Shown piece after piece: positions 1 through 3,987 of a DNA stretch of 5,129 nt. The notes under the pieces are model-generated. The model saw only the letters and a program-made list of their open reading frames with translations, made no database searches and had not been told where the DNA came from. Source of the stretch: Rhizobium sp. LCM 4573 (GTDB lineage Bacteria; Pseudomonadota; Alphaproteobacteria; Rhizobiales; Rhizobiaceae); assembly GCF_001854865.1 (NCBI RefSeq), contig NZ_MDDW01000001.1, forward strand, positions 173,511 through 178,639, written 5' to 3'. The first letter of the stretch is position 1. Each line of letters opens with the position of its first letter. The position numbers and the translations under genes were made by a program.

Positions 1-1093
1 AGCGGCCTTCGTGGCGAACCAGATCGTCCGGGTCCTTGCCATCCGGCAGAAGGGCAAAACGCACGGAACGGCCCGGTTTCAGGAAAGGCAGGGCGAGATC
101 GGCAGCACGGTTCGCAGCCCGAAGGCCCGCACCGTCTCCGTCGAAGCAGAGAACCGGCTGCGGCGTCATGCGCCAGAGGAGTTCGAGCTGGTTCTCGGTG
201 AGCGCCGTGCCAAGCGGCGCGACCGCATTCTCGATGCCGGCCTGATGAAGCGCGATAACGTCCATATAGCCTTCGACGGCGATAATCGTGCCACCCTCAC
301 CTTTTCCGGGGCCGCCCTGCGCTGCACGCCGGGCGCGGGTGAAATTGTAAAGCACCTGCCCCTTGTGGAAGAGTTCCGTCTCGTTGGAGTTCAGGTATTT
401 GGCGGGAGCATCCGGCGACATGGCGCGGCCGCCGAAGGCGATCACCTTTTCCCGTGCCGAAAGGATCGGGAACATGATGCGGTCCCGGAACCGGTCATAG
501 GAAACCGAGATCCCTTCCCCATGCACCACAAGCCCGCAAGCCTCGATCTGCTCCTTTGCAACGCCCTTGCCGGCGAGAAATTCCTTGAGCGCGTTGCGGC
601 TTTCCGGGGCATAACCCAGCCGGAAAGTCTCGATCGTTCGCGCCGTCAGGCCGCGATCACGCAGATAGGCGCGGGCCTTGGCGCCAATGGCGCTTTGCAA
701 TTGATCCTGGAAAAAGCGGGTCGCCGTCTCCATGACATCGAGCAGCGACATGCGCTCTTTTTCGCGCTTCTCGGCCTGCGGGTCCGGCTGCGGCATGGCG
801 ATACCGGCCATGTCCGCGATCTGCTGCACTGCTTCCGGAAAGTTCAAGCCTTCGAGTTCGGTGAGAAAACGGAAGTGATCGCCCGAAACGCCGCAGCCGA
901 AGCAGTGATAGCGCCCCTTGCGGTCTTCGCAATGGAAGCTCGGGCTCTTTTCCCCATGGAACGGGCAGCAGGCCCAATAGTCACCGCGAGACACATTGGT
1001 CTTCTTGCGATCCCACGTGACTCGGCGGCCGACCACCGCCGAAATCGGCACGCGGTCGCGTATCTCGTCGAGAAAGCTGTTGGAAAAGCGCAT
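1..1093 (-). CDS. dnaG: DNA primase DnaG (N-terminal 364 codons, 3' end cut by window edge)
   Basis: DnaG makes the short RNA primers used at the replication fork, working with the DnaB helicase. Reading the minus strand from ATG 1093 gives an open frame of 364 codons to the left edge. The CHC2 zinc-binding domain comes first (about residues 1-100), with ligands C43, H46, C64 and C67 in CCPFHGEKSPSF and YHCFGCG. The primase core follows, with the RFRDRIMFPI motif (201-210), GGRA (221-224) and KYLNS (232-236). The TOPRIM domain has the acidic motif VEGYMDVIAL (E274, D278), then FDGDGAG (D318, D320) and DGKDPDD (351-357), so the metal-binding acidic residues are all present. About 290 residues, including the helicase-binding C-terminus, should lie beyond the edge, judging by the usual length near 650 aa. 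The start is supported by a strong Shine-Dalgarno site. The yqeY-like gene lies upstream on the same strand; rpoD is the usual downstream neighbour but is not visible here. A long plus-strand open frame over this gene is a shadow. Confidence 0.97.
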   Translation of the reverse strand, partial: MRFSNSFLDEIRDRVPISAVVGRRVTWDRKKTNVSRGDYWACCPFHGEKSPSFHCEDRKGRYHCFGCGVSGDHFRFLTELEGLNFPEAVQQIADMAGIAMPQPDPQAEKREKERMSLLDVMETATRFFQDQLQSAIGAKARAYLRDRGLTARTIETFRLGYAPESRNALKEFLAGKGVAKEQIEACGLVVHGEGISVSYDRFRDRIMFPILSAREKVIAFGGRAMSPDAPAKYLNSNETELFHKGQVLYNFTRARRAAQGGPGKGEGGTIIAVEGYMDVIALHQAGIENAVAPLGTALTENQLELLWRMTPQPVLCFDGDGAGLRAANRAADLALPFLKPGRSVRFALLPDGKDPDDLVRHEGR

Positions 1094-1096
1094 ATT

Positions 1097-1103
1097 CACC
1101 TCT
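1097..1103 (-). promoter_or_regulatory. Shine-Dalgarno site of dnaG
   Basis: The minus strand reads AGAGGTGAAT just before ATG 1093. GAGGTGA matches the 16S anti-Shine-Dalgarno complement over seven bases. This fixes the dnaG start at 1093. Confidence 0.85.
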
Positions 1104-1208
1104 GGGGCCGAATTCTCATATACGCGGCACGGGAGAGGAATGCCATCTTCAAGGCGGGCAGTTCCCGCTATTCACAGGCCCGGCCTCGCTTCGGCGCTTC
1201 GTTCCTAC

Positions 1209-1278
1209 GCGGACTTTCGGCAAATTTACGGCAGGAAAGCCATTGCGAACATTATCTTTTTGTAATTTGAAAGTCCGC
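1209..1278. repeat. Inverted repeat upstream of dnaG, 10-bp perfect arms extended to about 17 bp
   Basis: GCGGACTTTC (1209-1218) and its exact reverse complement GAAAGTCCGC (1269-1278) enclose 50 bp of AT-rich DNA. The similarity continues inward: the left arm runs on as GGC then AAATTTAC, and the right arm, read in reverse complement, as AAATTAC. A third partial copy, AAGTCCGCT, occurs at 1403-1411 (compare 1271-1279). The symmetry is directly visible. Its role is unknown: a dimeric regulator site, the ends of a small repeat element, or chance. Confidence 0.6.
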
Positions 1279-1348
1279 TTTTCCCGAGCTTAGCTTGCTT
1301 GCGAAGAGAAGCGCCGAGCTGCCACCGCCCGCTTTAAGCGAACGCCCT

Positions 1349-1435
1349 TGCTCTTCATGAGGGTGGGCGTCCGCATCCGCCAGCCCAACTGCAGCCGGCG
1401 GTAAGTCCGCTGTCAGCCGGCGCTACTGAAGAGCA
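1349..1435. other. Foldable intergenic block (possible structured RNA)
   Basis: A perfect 9-bp inverted repeat, TGCTCTTCA (1349-1357) with TGAAGAGCA (1427-1435), closes a 69-nt interior that can form two more hairpins. Inner hairpin one is GGG-TG-GGCG (1361-1369) with CGCC-AG-CCC (1378-1386). Inner hairpin two is GCCGGC (1394-1399) with GCCGGC (1416-1421). Together these give a three-way-junction shape, followed one base later by the hairpin at 1437-1466. The pairing is seen by eye; that it is transcribed, and on which strand, is unknown. GC-rich DNA forms such helices fairly easily. Confidence 0.3.
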
Positions 1436-1436
1436 G

Positions 1437-1466
1437 AAGGCAGGAACCCGCGAGGATTCCTGCCTT
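1437..1466 (-). terminator. Terminator-like hairpin after the yqeY-like gene
   Basis: AAGGCAGGAA (1437-1446) and TTCCTGCCTT (1457-1466) are perfect 10-bp complements around a 10-nt loop. The hairpin lies 27 bp past the TAA stop of the yqeY-like gene on the minus strand. The minus-strand tail is CTGCTCTTC, pyrimidine-rich but without a clean T run, so the hairpin is clear while termination efficiency is uncertain. It could also act on the plus strand, where the tail is CATTCGTTC. Confidence 0.65.
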
Positions 1467-1493
1467 CATTCGTTCGGCCTTAGTTCACGAAGA

Positions 1494-1946
1494 TTACTTC
1501 AGCATGTCCTTGACGACACCCGAAGCCTTGGCGAAATCCATCTGGCCCGGATATTTTTCCTTGAGCGCATTCATGCACTTGCCCATGTCGCGTAGGCCAT
1601 GGGCGCCGGTCTCGGAAATGACGGACTGGCAGAGCTCGCGCACTTTATCTTCCGAAAGCTGCTCGGGCATGAAGCTCTTGATGATCTCGGTTTCCTCGCG
1701 CTCCTGTGCGGCAAGCTCGGCGCGGCCGGCATCCTCGTAGATCTTGGCCGACTCTTCGCGCTGCTTCACCATCTTCTGGAGGATCTGCAGGATATCCTCG
1801 TCGCTGACCGGGTCCTTGCCCAAGCCTCGATTGGCGATATCGCGATCCTTGATGGCCGTCTGGATCAGCCGCACGGTCGAAAGCCGGCGGGCATCCTTTG
1901 CCTTCATTGCATCCTTGAGCGCATTGGAGAATTTGTCGCGCATCAT
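1494..1946 (-). CDS. GatB/YqeY domain-containing protein (YqeY family)
   Basis: A complete 150-aa protein of the usual length for the stand-alone YqeY family. This family resembles the C-terminal domain of GatB, the tRNA-binding subunit of Glu/Asp-tRNA amidotransferase. The molecular role of the free-standing form is not settled; it is presumably cytosolic, since no signal peptide or membrane segment is seen. Family hallmarks are the N-terminal RRLSTVRLIQTAIKDR block (20-35), the helical KMVKQREESAKIYEDAGR block (58-75) with the following ELAAQEREE, then FMPEQLS (92-98), and a C-terminal GLRDMGKCMNALK segment ending in VVKDML. It is not GatB itself, as the catalytic-partner domain is absent. 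There are two adjacent ATGs; the first (1946) is preferred because AAGGAG lies 10 nt upstream. The gene is transcribed toward dnaG, echoing the yqeY-dnaG-rpoD order of many bacteria, but with 400 bp and a hairpin between. It is divergent from carA. Confidence 0.93.
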   Translation of the reverse strand: MMRDKFSNALKDAMKAKDARRLSTVRLIQTAIKDRDIANRGLGKDPVSDEDILQILQKMVKQREESAKIYEDAGRAELAAQEREETEIIKSFMPEQLSEDKVRELCQSVISETGAHGLRDMGKCMNALKEKYPGQMDFAKASGVVKDMLK

Positions 1947-1956
1947 TGTCTTTCAG

Positions 1957-2001
1957 CTCCTTGGGAAAGCCACCCGCAGGTCTGTGAATTGTGGCTTTTC
2001 C
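1957..2001 (-). promoter_or_regulatory. Ribosome-binding site and abutting leader hairpin of the yqeY-like gene
   Basis: On the minus strand, AAGGAG (1957-1962) lies 10 nt before ATG 1946. Directly upstream, AAAGCCAC and GTGGCTTT form a perfect 8-bp stem (plus-strand 1966-1973 with 1991-1998). The stem extends past one A/C mismatch by two G-C pairs to 1963/2001, with a 17-nt loop. The 3' base of the stem touches the Shine-Dalgarno site without covering it. A role in translation is only inferred. Confidence 0.5.
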
Positions 2002-2018
2002 TTGTCATTCACGCCGTT

Positions 2019-2047
2019 GTCTTAGATCAGCAAGGGGAACCGATCAA
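2019..2047 (-). promoter_or_regulatory. Weak candidate promoter for the yqeY-like gene
   Basis: The minus strand reads TTGATC (2042-2047), a 17-bp spacer, then TAAGAC (2019-2024). In the rhizobial frame this is ATTGAT-N17-CTAAGA against CTTGAC-N17-CTATAT. The -35 is fair and the -10 poor. Position and spacing fit, with a leader near 65 nt, but this is only the best candidate seen. Confidence 0.3.
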
Positions 2048-2070
2048 TTCACTTTCGCCAAGCCCTTGAT

Positions 2071-2095
2071 TCCGATGAGGCAAAATCCCATCGGA
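2071..2095. repeat. Inverted repeat/hairpin in the divergent control region
   Basis: TCCGATG (2071-2077) and CATCGGA (2089-2095) are exact complements. GG (2079-2080) with CC (2087-2088) extends the stem past a bulged A, leaving the loop CAAAAT. The site is 18 bp upstream of the carA -35 and close to the candidate yqeY-like promoter, so it is placed like an operator rather than a carA leader element. No regulator can be named. Confidence 0.45.
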
Positions 2096-2112
2096 TTCTT
2101 CCGGCCGCGAGA

Positions 2113-2141
2113 TTGACCGCCTCGCCCGCTTTGTCTATTTT
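2113..2141 (+). promoter_or_regulatory. Housekeeping-type promoter for carA
   Basis: TTGACC (2113-2118), a 17-bp spacer, then TATTTT (2136-2141). In the rhizobial frame this is ATTGAC-N17-CTATTT, close to the CTTGAC-N17-CTATAT consensus (five of six at each box). Transcription would start near 2148, giving a leader of about 120 nt before carA. No other pair in this gap fits as well on the plus strand. Confidence 0.65.
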
Positions 2142-2226
2142 CCGGCACCTGCACGAGATTTAGATTTCAGGGCTTGCGCCGGAGTTTTCCGCGCGCCCTT
2201 TCCTGCGACCATAAATGGCCCCTTAA

Positions 2227-2249
2227 GCCCGCTTCTTCAAGTGGCGGGC
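2227..2249 (+). promoter_or_regulatory. GC-rich hairpin in the carA leader
   Basis: GCCCGC (2227-2232) and GCGGGC (2244-2249) form a perfect 6-bp stem with an 11-nt loop, ending 9 nt before the carA Shine-Dalgarno site. An alternative pairing, GGCCC (2217-2221) with GGGCC (2246-2250), would use the same right arm, and CCGATCGG (2249-2256) is itself a palindrome. Two mutually exclusive folds are therefore possible. No T run follows, so this is not an intrinsic terminator. Any regulatory role is inferred. Confidence 0.35.
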
Positions 2250-2258
2250 CGATCGGGC

Positions 2259-2265
2259 AGAAGGA
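2259..2265 (+). promoter_or_regulatory. Shine-Dalgarno site that sets the carA start
   Basis: AGAAGGA lies 5 nt before ATG 2271. An in-frame GTG at 2241 would add ten residues, but it lies inside the GC-rich hairpin loop and has no comparable upstream site. The ATG at 2271 is chosen. Confidence 0.8.
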
Positions 2266-2270
2266 TAGAC

Positions 2271-3494
2271 ATGACCGCGACCCCTGGCACACCGGGCACC
2301 TCCCCCTGGACCACCAACAAGCCCACCGCCCTGCTCGTCCTTGCCGACGGCACCGTCATCGAAGGAACCGGGATCGGCGCGACGGGCAAGGTGCCGGCGG
2401 AAGTCGTCTTCAACACGGCGCTCACCGGATACCAGGAAATCCTGACCGACCCTTCCTATCTGGGCCAGATCGTCACCTTCACTTTTCCGCATATTGGCAA
2501 TATCGGCACCAATGACGAGGACATCGAAGACCTGACGCCCGCCGCGCGGCGCGGCGCGGTCGGCGTGATCTTCAAGGCCGATATCACCGACCCGTCCAAC
2601 TATCGCGCCGGCAAGCACCTCGACGCCTGGCTGAAGTCGCGCGGCATCATCGGCCTTTCCGGCATCGATACTCGGGCGCTCACCGCCTGGATCCGCGAAA
2701 AGGGCGCGCCGAACGCGGTGATCGCGCACGACCCGAACGGCGTGTTCGATATCGAGGCGCTGAAGGCCGAAGCCAAGGCCTGGAGCGGCCTCGAAGGCCT
2801 CGACCTCGCCAAGGAAGCGACCTCCGGCCAATCCTCCCAATGGACGCAGAAGCCCTGGGTCTGGAACGAAGGCTATGACGAACTCAAGCCGGAAGACGCC
2901 AAATACCACATCGTCTGCGTCGACTACGGCGTGAAGCGTAATATCCTGCGCCTCTTTACCGGCCTCGACTGCAAGGTGACGGTGGTCCCGGCGCAAACGT
3001 CTGCCGAAGACATCCTGGCGCTGAAACCGGACGGCATCTTCCTCTCGAACGGCCCCGGAGATCCGGCAGCCACCGGCGAATACGCCGTTCCCGTCATCCG
3101 GGAAATCGTCAAGACCGATATCCCGACCTTCGGCATCTGCCTCGGCCACCAGATGCTCGGCCTCGCACTCGGGGCGAAGACCGAGAAGATGCATCAGGGC
3201 CATCATGGCGCAAACCACCCCGTCAAGGATCACACGACCGGCAAGGTGGAGATCGTCTCGATGAACCATGGCTTCGCGGTCGACTCCAAGTCCCTACCGG
3301 AAGGCGTTGAAGAGACTCACATTTCGCTCTTCGACGGCACGAATTGCGGCCTGCGTGTCGCCGGCAAGCCGGTCTTCTCCGTGCAGCATCATCCGGAAGC
3401 TTCCCCCGGCCCGCAGGACAGCCACTATCTCTTCCGCCGTTTCATCAACATGGTGCGCGAGAAAAAGGGAGATCCGGCGCTGGCCGAGCGTTGA
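2271..3494 (+). CDS. carA: Carbamoyl-phosphate synthase small (glutaminase) subunit CarA
   Basis: CarA hydrolyses glutamine and channels the ammonia to CarB, which makes carbamoyl phosphate for pyrimidine and arginine synthesis. The protein is 407 aa against 382 in E. coli. The excess is mainly a Thr/Pro-rich N-terminal extension of about 17 residues before the family start TALLVLADGTVIEG. The CPSase small-chain N-domain (about 19-155) carries FNTALTGYQEILTDPSY (47-63) and HIGNIGTNDED (74-84). The class I glutamine amidotransferase domain (about 212-400) carries SNGPGDP (259-265), the nucleophile elbow GICLGHQ with catalytic C290, and VQHHPEASPGP with H374 and E376. All triad residues are intact. 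It has its own promoter and leader, and a terminator about 65 bp downstream, so it appears monocistronic. carB is not in the window and must lie elsewhere. A long minus-strand open frame across this gene is a shadow. Confidence 0.98.
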   Translation: MTATPGTPGTSPWTTNKPTALLVLADGTVIEGTGIGATGKVPAEVVFNTALTGYQEILTDPSYLGQIVTFTFPHIGNIGTNDEDIEDLTPAARRGAVGVIFKADITDPSNYRAGKHLDAWLKSRGIIGLSGIDTRALTAWIREKGAPNAVIAHDPNGVFDIEALKAEAKAWSGLEGLDLAKEATSGQSSQWTQKPWVWNEGYDELKPEDAKYHIVCVDYGVKRNILRLFTGLDCKVTVVPAQTSAEDILALKPDGIFLSNGPGDPAATGEYAVPVIREIVKTDIPTFGICLGHQMLGLALGAKTEKMHQGHHGANHPVKDHTTGKVEIVSMNHGFAVDSKSLPEGVEETHISLFDGTNCGLRVAGKPVFSVQHHPEASPGPQDSHYLFRRFINMVREKKGDPALAER

Positions 3495-3504
3495 TCCTGC
3501 TGCC

Positions 3505-3519
3505 GCGGATTTTTTCCGC
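3505..3519 (+). terminator. Weak hairpin just after carA
   Basis: GCGGA (3505-3509), a loop of five T, and TCCGC (3515-3519) form a short 5-bp stem 11 nt after the carA stop. The Ts are in the loop rather than after the stem, so it is at best an auxiliary element ahead of the stronger terminator at 3561-3587. Confidence 0.25.
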
Positions 3520-3527
3520 ACAGCCTA

Positions 3528-3558
3528 TTGACCTTAACCTTACTTGAGGTCGCACAAA
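3528..3558 (+). promoter_or_regulatory. SoxR-like (MerR-family) operator/promoter of the ABM gene
   Basis: The dyad ACCTTAACCTTACTTGAGGT (3531-3550) matches the enterobacterial soxS SoxR box CCTCAAGTTAACTTGAGG at 14 of 18 core positions, including an intact ACTTGAGG half. The left half has one change in the ACCTCAA part (ACCTTAA). The dyad starts inside a good -35 (TTGACC, 3528-3533). Counting the 19-bp spacer typical of MerR-family promoters places a -10 at 3553-3558 (CACAAA), which is a weak match. SoxR is a [2Fe-2S] sensor of redox-cycling compounds, and in other bacteria its targets include monooxygenase-like proteins and efflux pumps. No soxR gene is in this window, so assignment to SoxR rather than another MerR-family protein is inference. 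Confidence 0.55.
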
Positions 3559-3560
3559 TG

Positions 3561-3587
3561 CCCCTGTTCAATCGAGCAGGGGTTTTT
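3561..3587 (+). terminator. Intrinsic terminator after carA, within the ABM gene leader
   Basis: CCCCTG (3561-3566) and CAGGGG (3577-3582) pair perfectly. TTC (3567-3569) with GAG (3574-3576) extends the stem to nine pairs, including one G·U, around the tetraloop AATC. TTTTT (3583-3587) follows immediately. This is a textbook plus-strand terminator for carA transcripts, 66 nt past the stop codon. The minus strand lacks a T tail after the same stem. The T run ends 3 nt before the ATG of the next gene. Confidence 0.8.
3578..3582 (+). promoter_or_regulatory. Ribosome-binding site of the ABM gene, inside the terminator arm
   Basis: AGGGG ends 8 nt before ATG 3591 and is the only purine-rich match at usable spacing for that start. 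It is also the right arm of the carA terminator stem, so any transcript carrying both arms would hide it. A competing reading is that TGAGGT (3545-3550) serves the in-frame ATG at 3558. Confidence 0.5.
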
Positions 3588-3590
3588 CAT

Positions 3591-3941
3591 ATGAGCAATG
3601 CACAAGAGGCACGTGTCGTCCGGGTCAACAGTTTCTCGGTACCGAACGATGCACGCGACGAATTCATGAGGCTTGTCGAAAGGACGCATGAGGTCATTCG
3701 CAAGCAGCCGGGCTACATCGACGATCTCATTCTGGAACGGAATTCCGGTCCCGGCCCGTTCAACCTCATCACCATTCTCCAGTTCGAAAATGAGAACGTT
3801 CTTCAGCCGGTCATCGCGGCAGTCGCAAGATCGGATGCGGAAGCAGGCATCGACCGGCAGGCCTTGAGCAGACGTCTCGGTGTCGAATCCATGATCGGCT
3901 TCTATACGCCCGTCGCCGCAGCCGAACTCCTCGCGGCCTGA
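3591..3941 (+). CDS. Antibiotic biosynthesis monooxygenase (ABM)-domain protein
   Basis: A 116-aa single-domain protein of the ABM/dimeric alpha-beta barrel type. Visible features are a first strand RVVRVNSFSVP (8-18), a long helix ARDEFMRLVERTHEVIRKQPG (21-41), strand YIDDLILER (42-50), strand FNLITILQFEN (57-67), a helix at about 70-95, and a last strand GVESMIGFYTPV (97-108). Members of this fold are small cofactor-poor oxygenases, haem-degrading enzymes or quinone-acting proteins; the substrate cannot be read from sequence. No signal peptide is seen. ATG 3591 is chosen because family homology begins just after it. An ATG at 3558 would add MPLFNRAGVFH, encoded entirely by the terminator hairpin and so probably not coding. 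A SoxR-like box upstream suggests induction by redox-active compounds. It converges on a MATE exporter gene. Confidence 0.82.
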   Translation: MSNAQEARVVRVNSFSVPNDARDEFMRLVERTHEVIRKQPGYIDDLILERNSGPGPFNLITILQFENENVLQPVIAAVARSDAEAGIDRQALSRRLGVESMIGFYTPVAAAELLAA

Positions 3942-3965
3942 CCCGCCGGAACTGCTGGTATTTTA

Positions 3966-3987
3966 GGCCCGCTGATATCAGTGGGCC
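3966..3987. terminator. Candidate bidirectional terminator between the ABM and MATE genes
   Basis: GGCCC (3966-3970) and GGGCC (3983-3987) enclose the perfect palindrome CTGATATCAG (3972-3981), with one G·T pair between (3971/3982). The result is a 9-pair stem around ATAT. It lies 24 bp past the ABM stop and overlaps the last codons and stop (3978-3980) of the convergent MATE gene. The plus-strand tail GCTTTGCTTTCC is moderately T-rich and the minus-strand tail TAAAATA is not, so it fits the plus direction better. Confidence 0.5.

Larger units (their letters stand above)
1094..1493. other. Intergenic region between dnaG and the yqeY-like gene, no credible gene
   Basis: This 400-bp stretch shows no open frame that looks like protein; frames crossing it are extensions of dnaG shadows. 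It must hold the dnaG promoter if dnaG is transcribed separately, because a terminator-like hairpin (1437-1466) closes the yqeY-like unit. An AT-rich patch at 1220-1275 stands out from its GC-rich surroundings and is the likeliest promoter area, but no minus-strand -35/-10 pair with 16-18 bp spacing is convincing. A GTATAT hexamer (minus strand, 1118-1123) lacks a matching -35. Small hairpins include GCGGG/CCCGC at 1154-1158/1164-1168, in the expected dnaG leader, and the 11-bp palindrome CGCTTTAAGCG at 1330-1340. Larger repeats are listed separately. Confidence 0.6.

Noticed and set aside
11..1270. A 419-codon plus-strand open frame covering the dnaG region and beyond
   Set aside because: It is antisense to an unmistakable dnaG with all zinc and TOPRIM residues. 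Its translation has no recognisable domain, and long antisense frames are common in GC-rich DNA.
1984..2052. GTGAAT and ATTCAC hexamers as possible ArgR (ARG box) sites for carA
   Set aside because: The half-sites resemble TGAAT/ATTCA, but the spacing of 17 and 57 bp does not fit the compact ARG box, and they lie far upstream of the carA promoter.
1599..2069. Plus-strand open frame across the yqeY-like gene into the carA control region
   Set aside because: It is antisense to a clear family member, shows no family features, and runs through predicted promoter DNA.
2241..2270. GTG 2241 as the carA start
   Set aside because: It lies in a hairpin with no good ribosome-binding site, while ATG 2271 has AGAAGGA at 5 nt and gives a family-like N-terminus.
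2223..3269. A 348-codon minus-strand open frame over carA
   Set aside because: It is the reverse shadow of carA, which has intact catalytic residues; the shadow protein is low-complexity in G, A, R, D and V and shows no family motif.
3531..3550. CueR/HmrR-type (copper) operator reading of the dyad
   Set aside because: The copper-type sites carry CCTTCC/GGAAGG cores. Here the right half is CTTGAGG, which fits the SoxR form better, and the downstream gene is not a copper transporter or chaperone.
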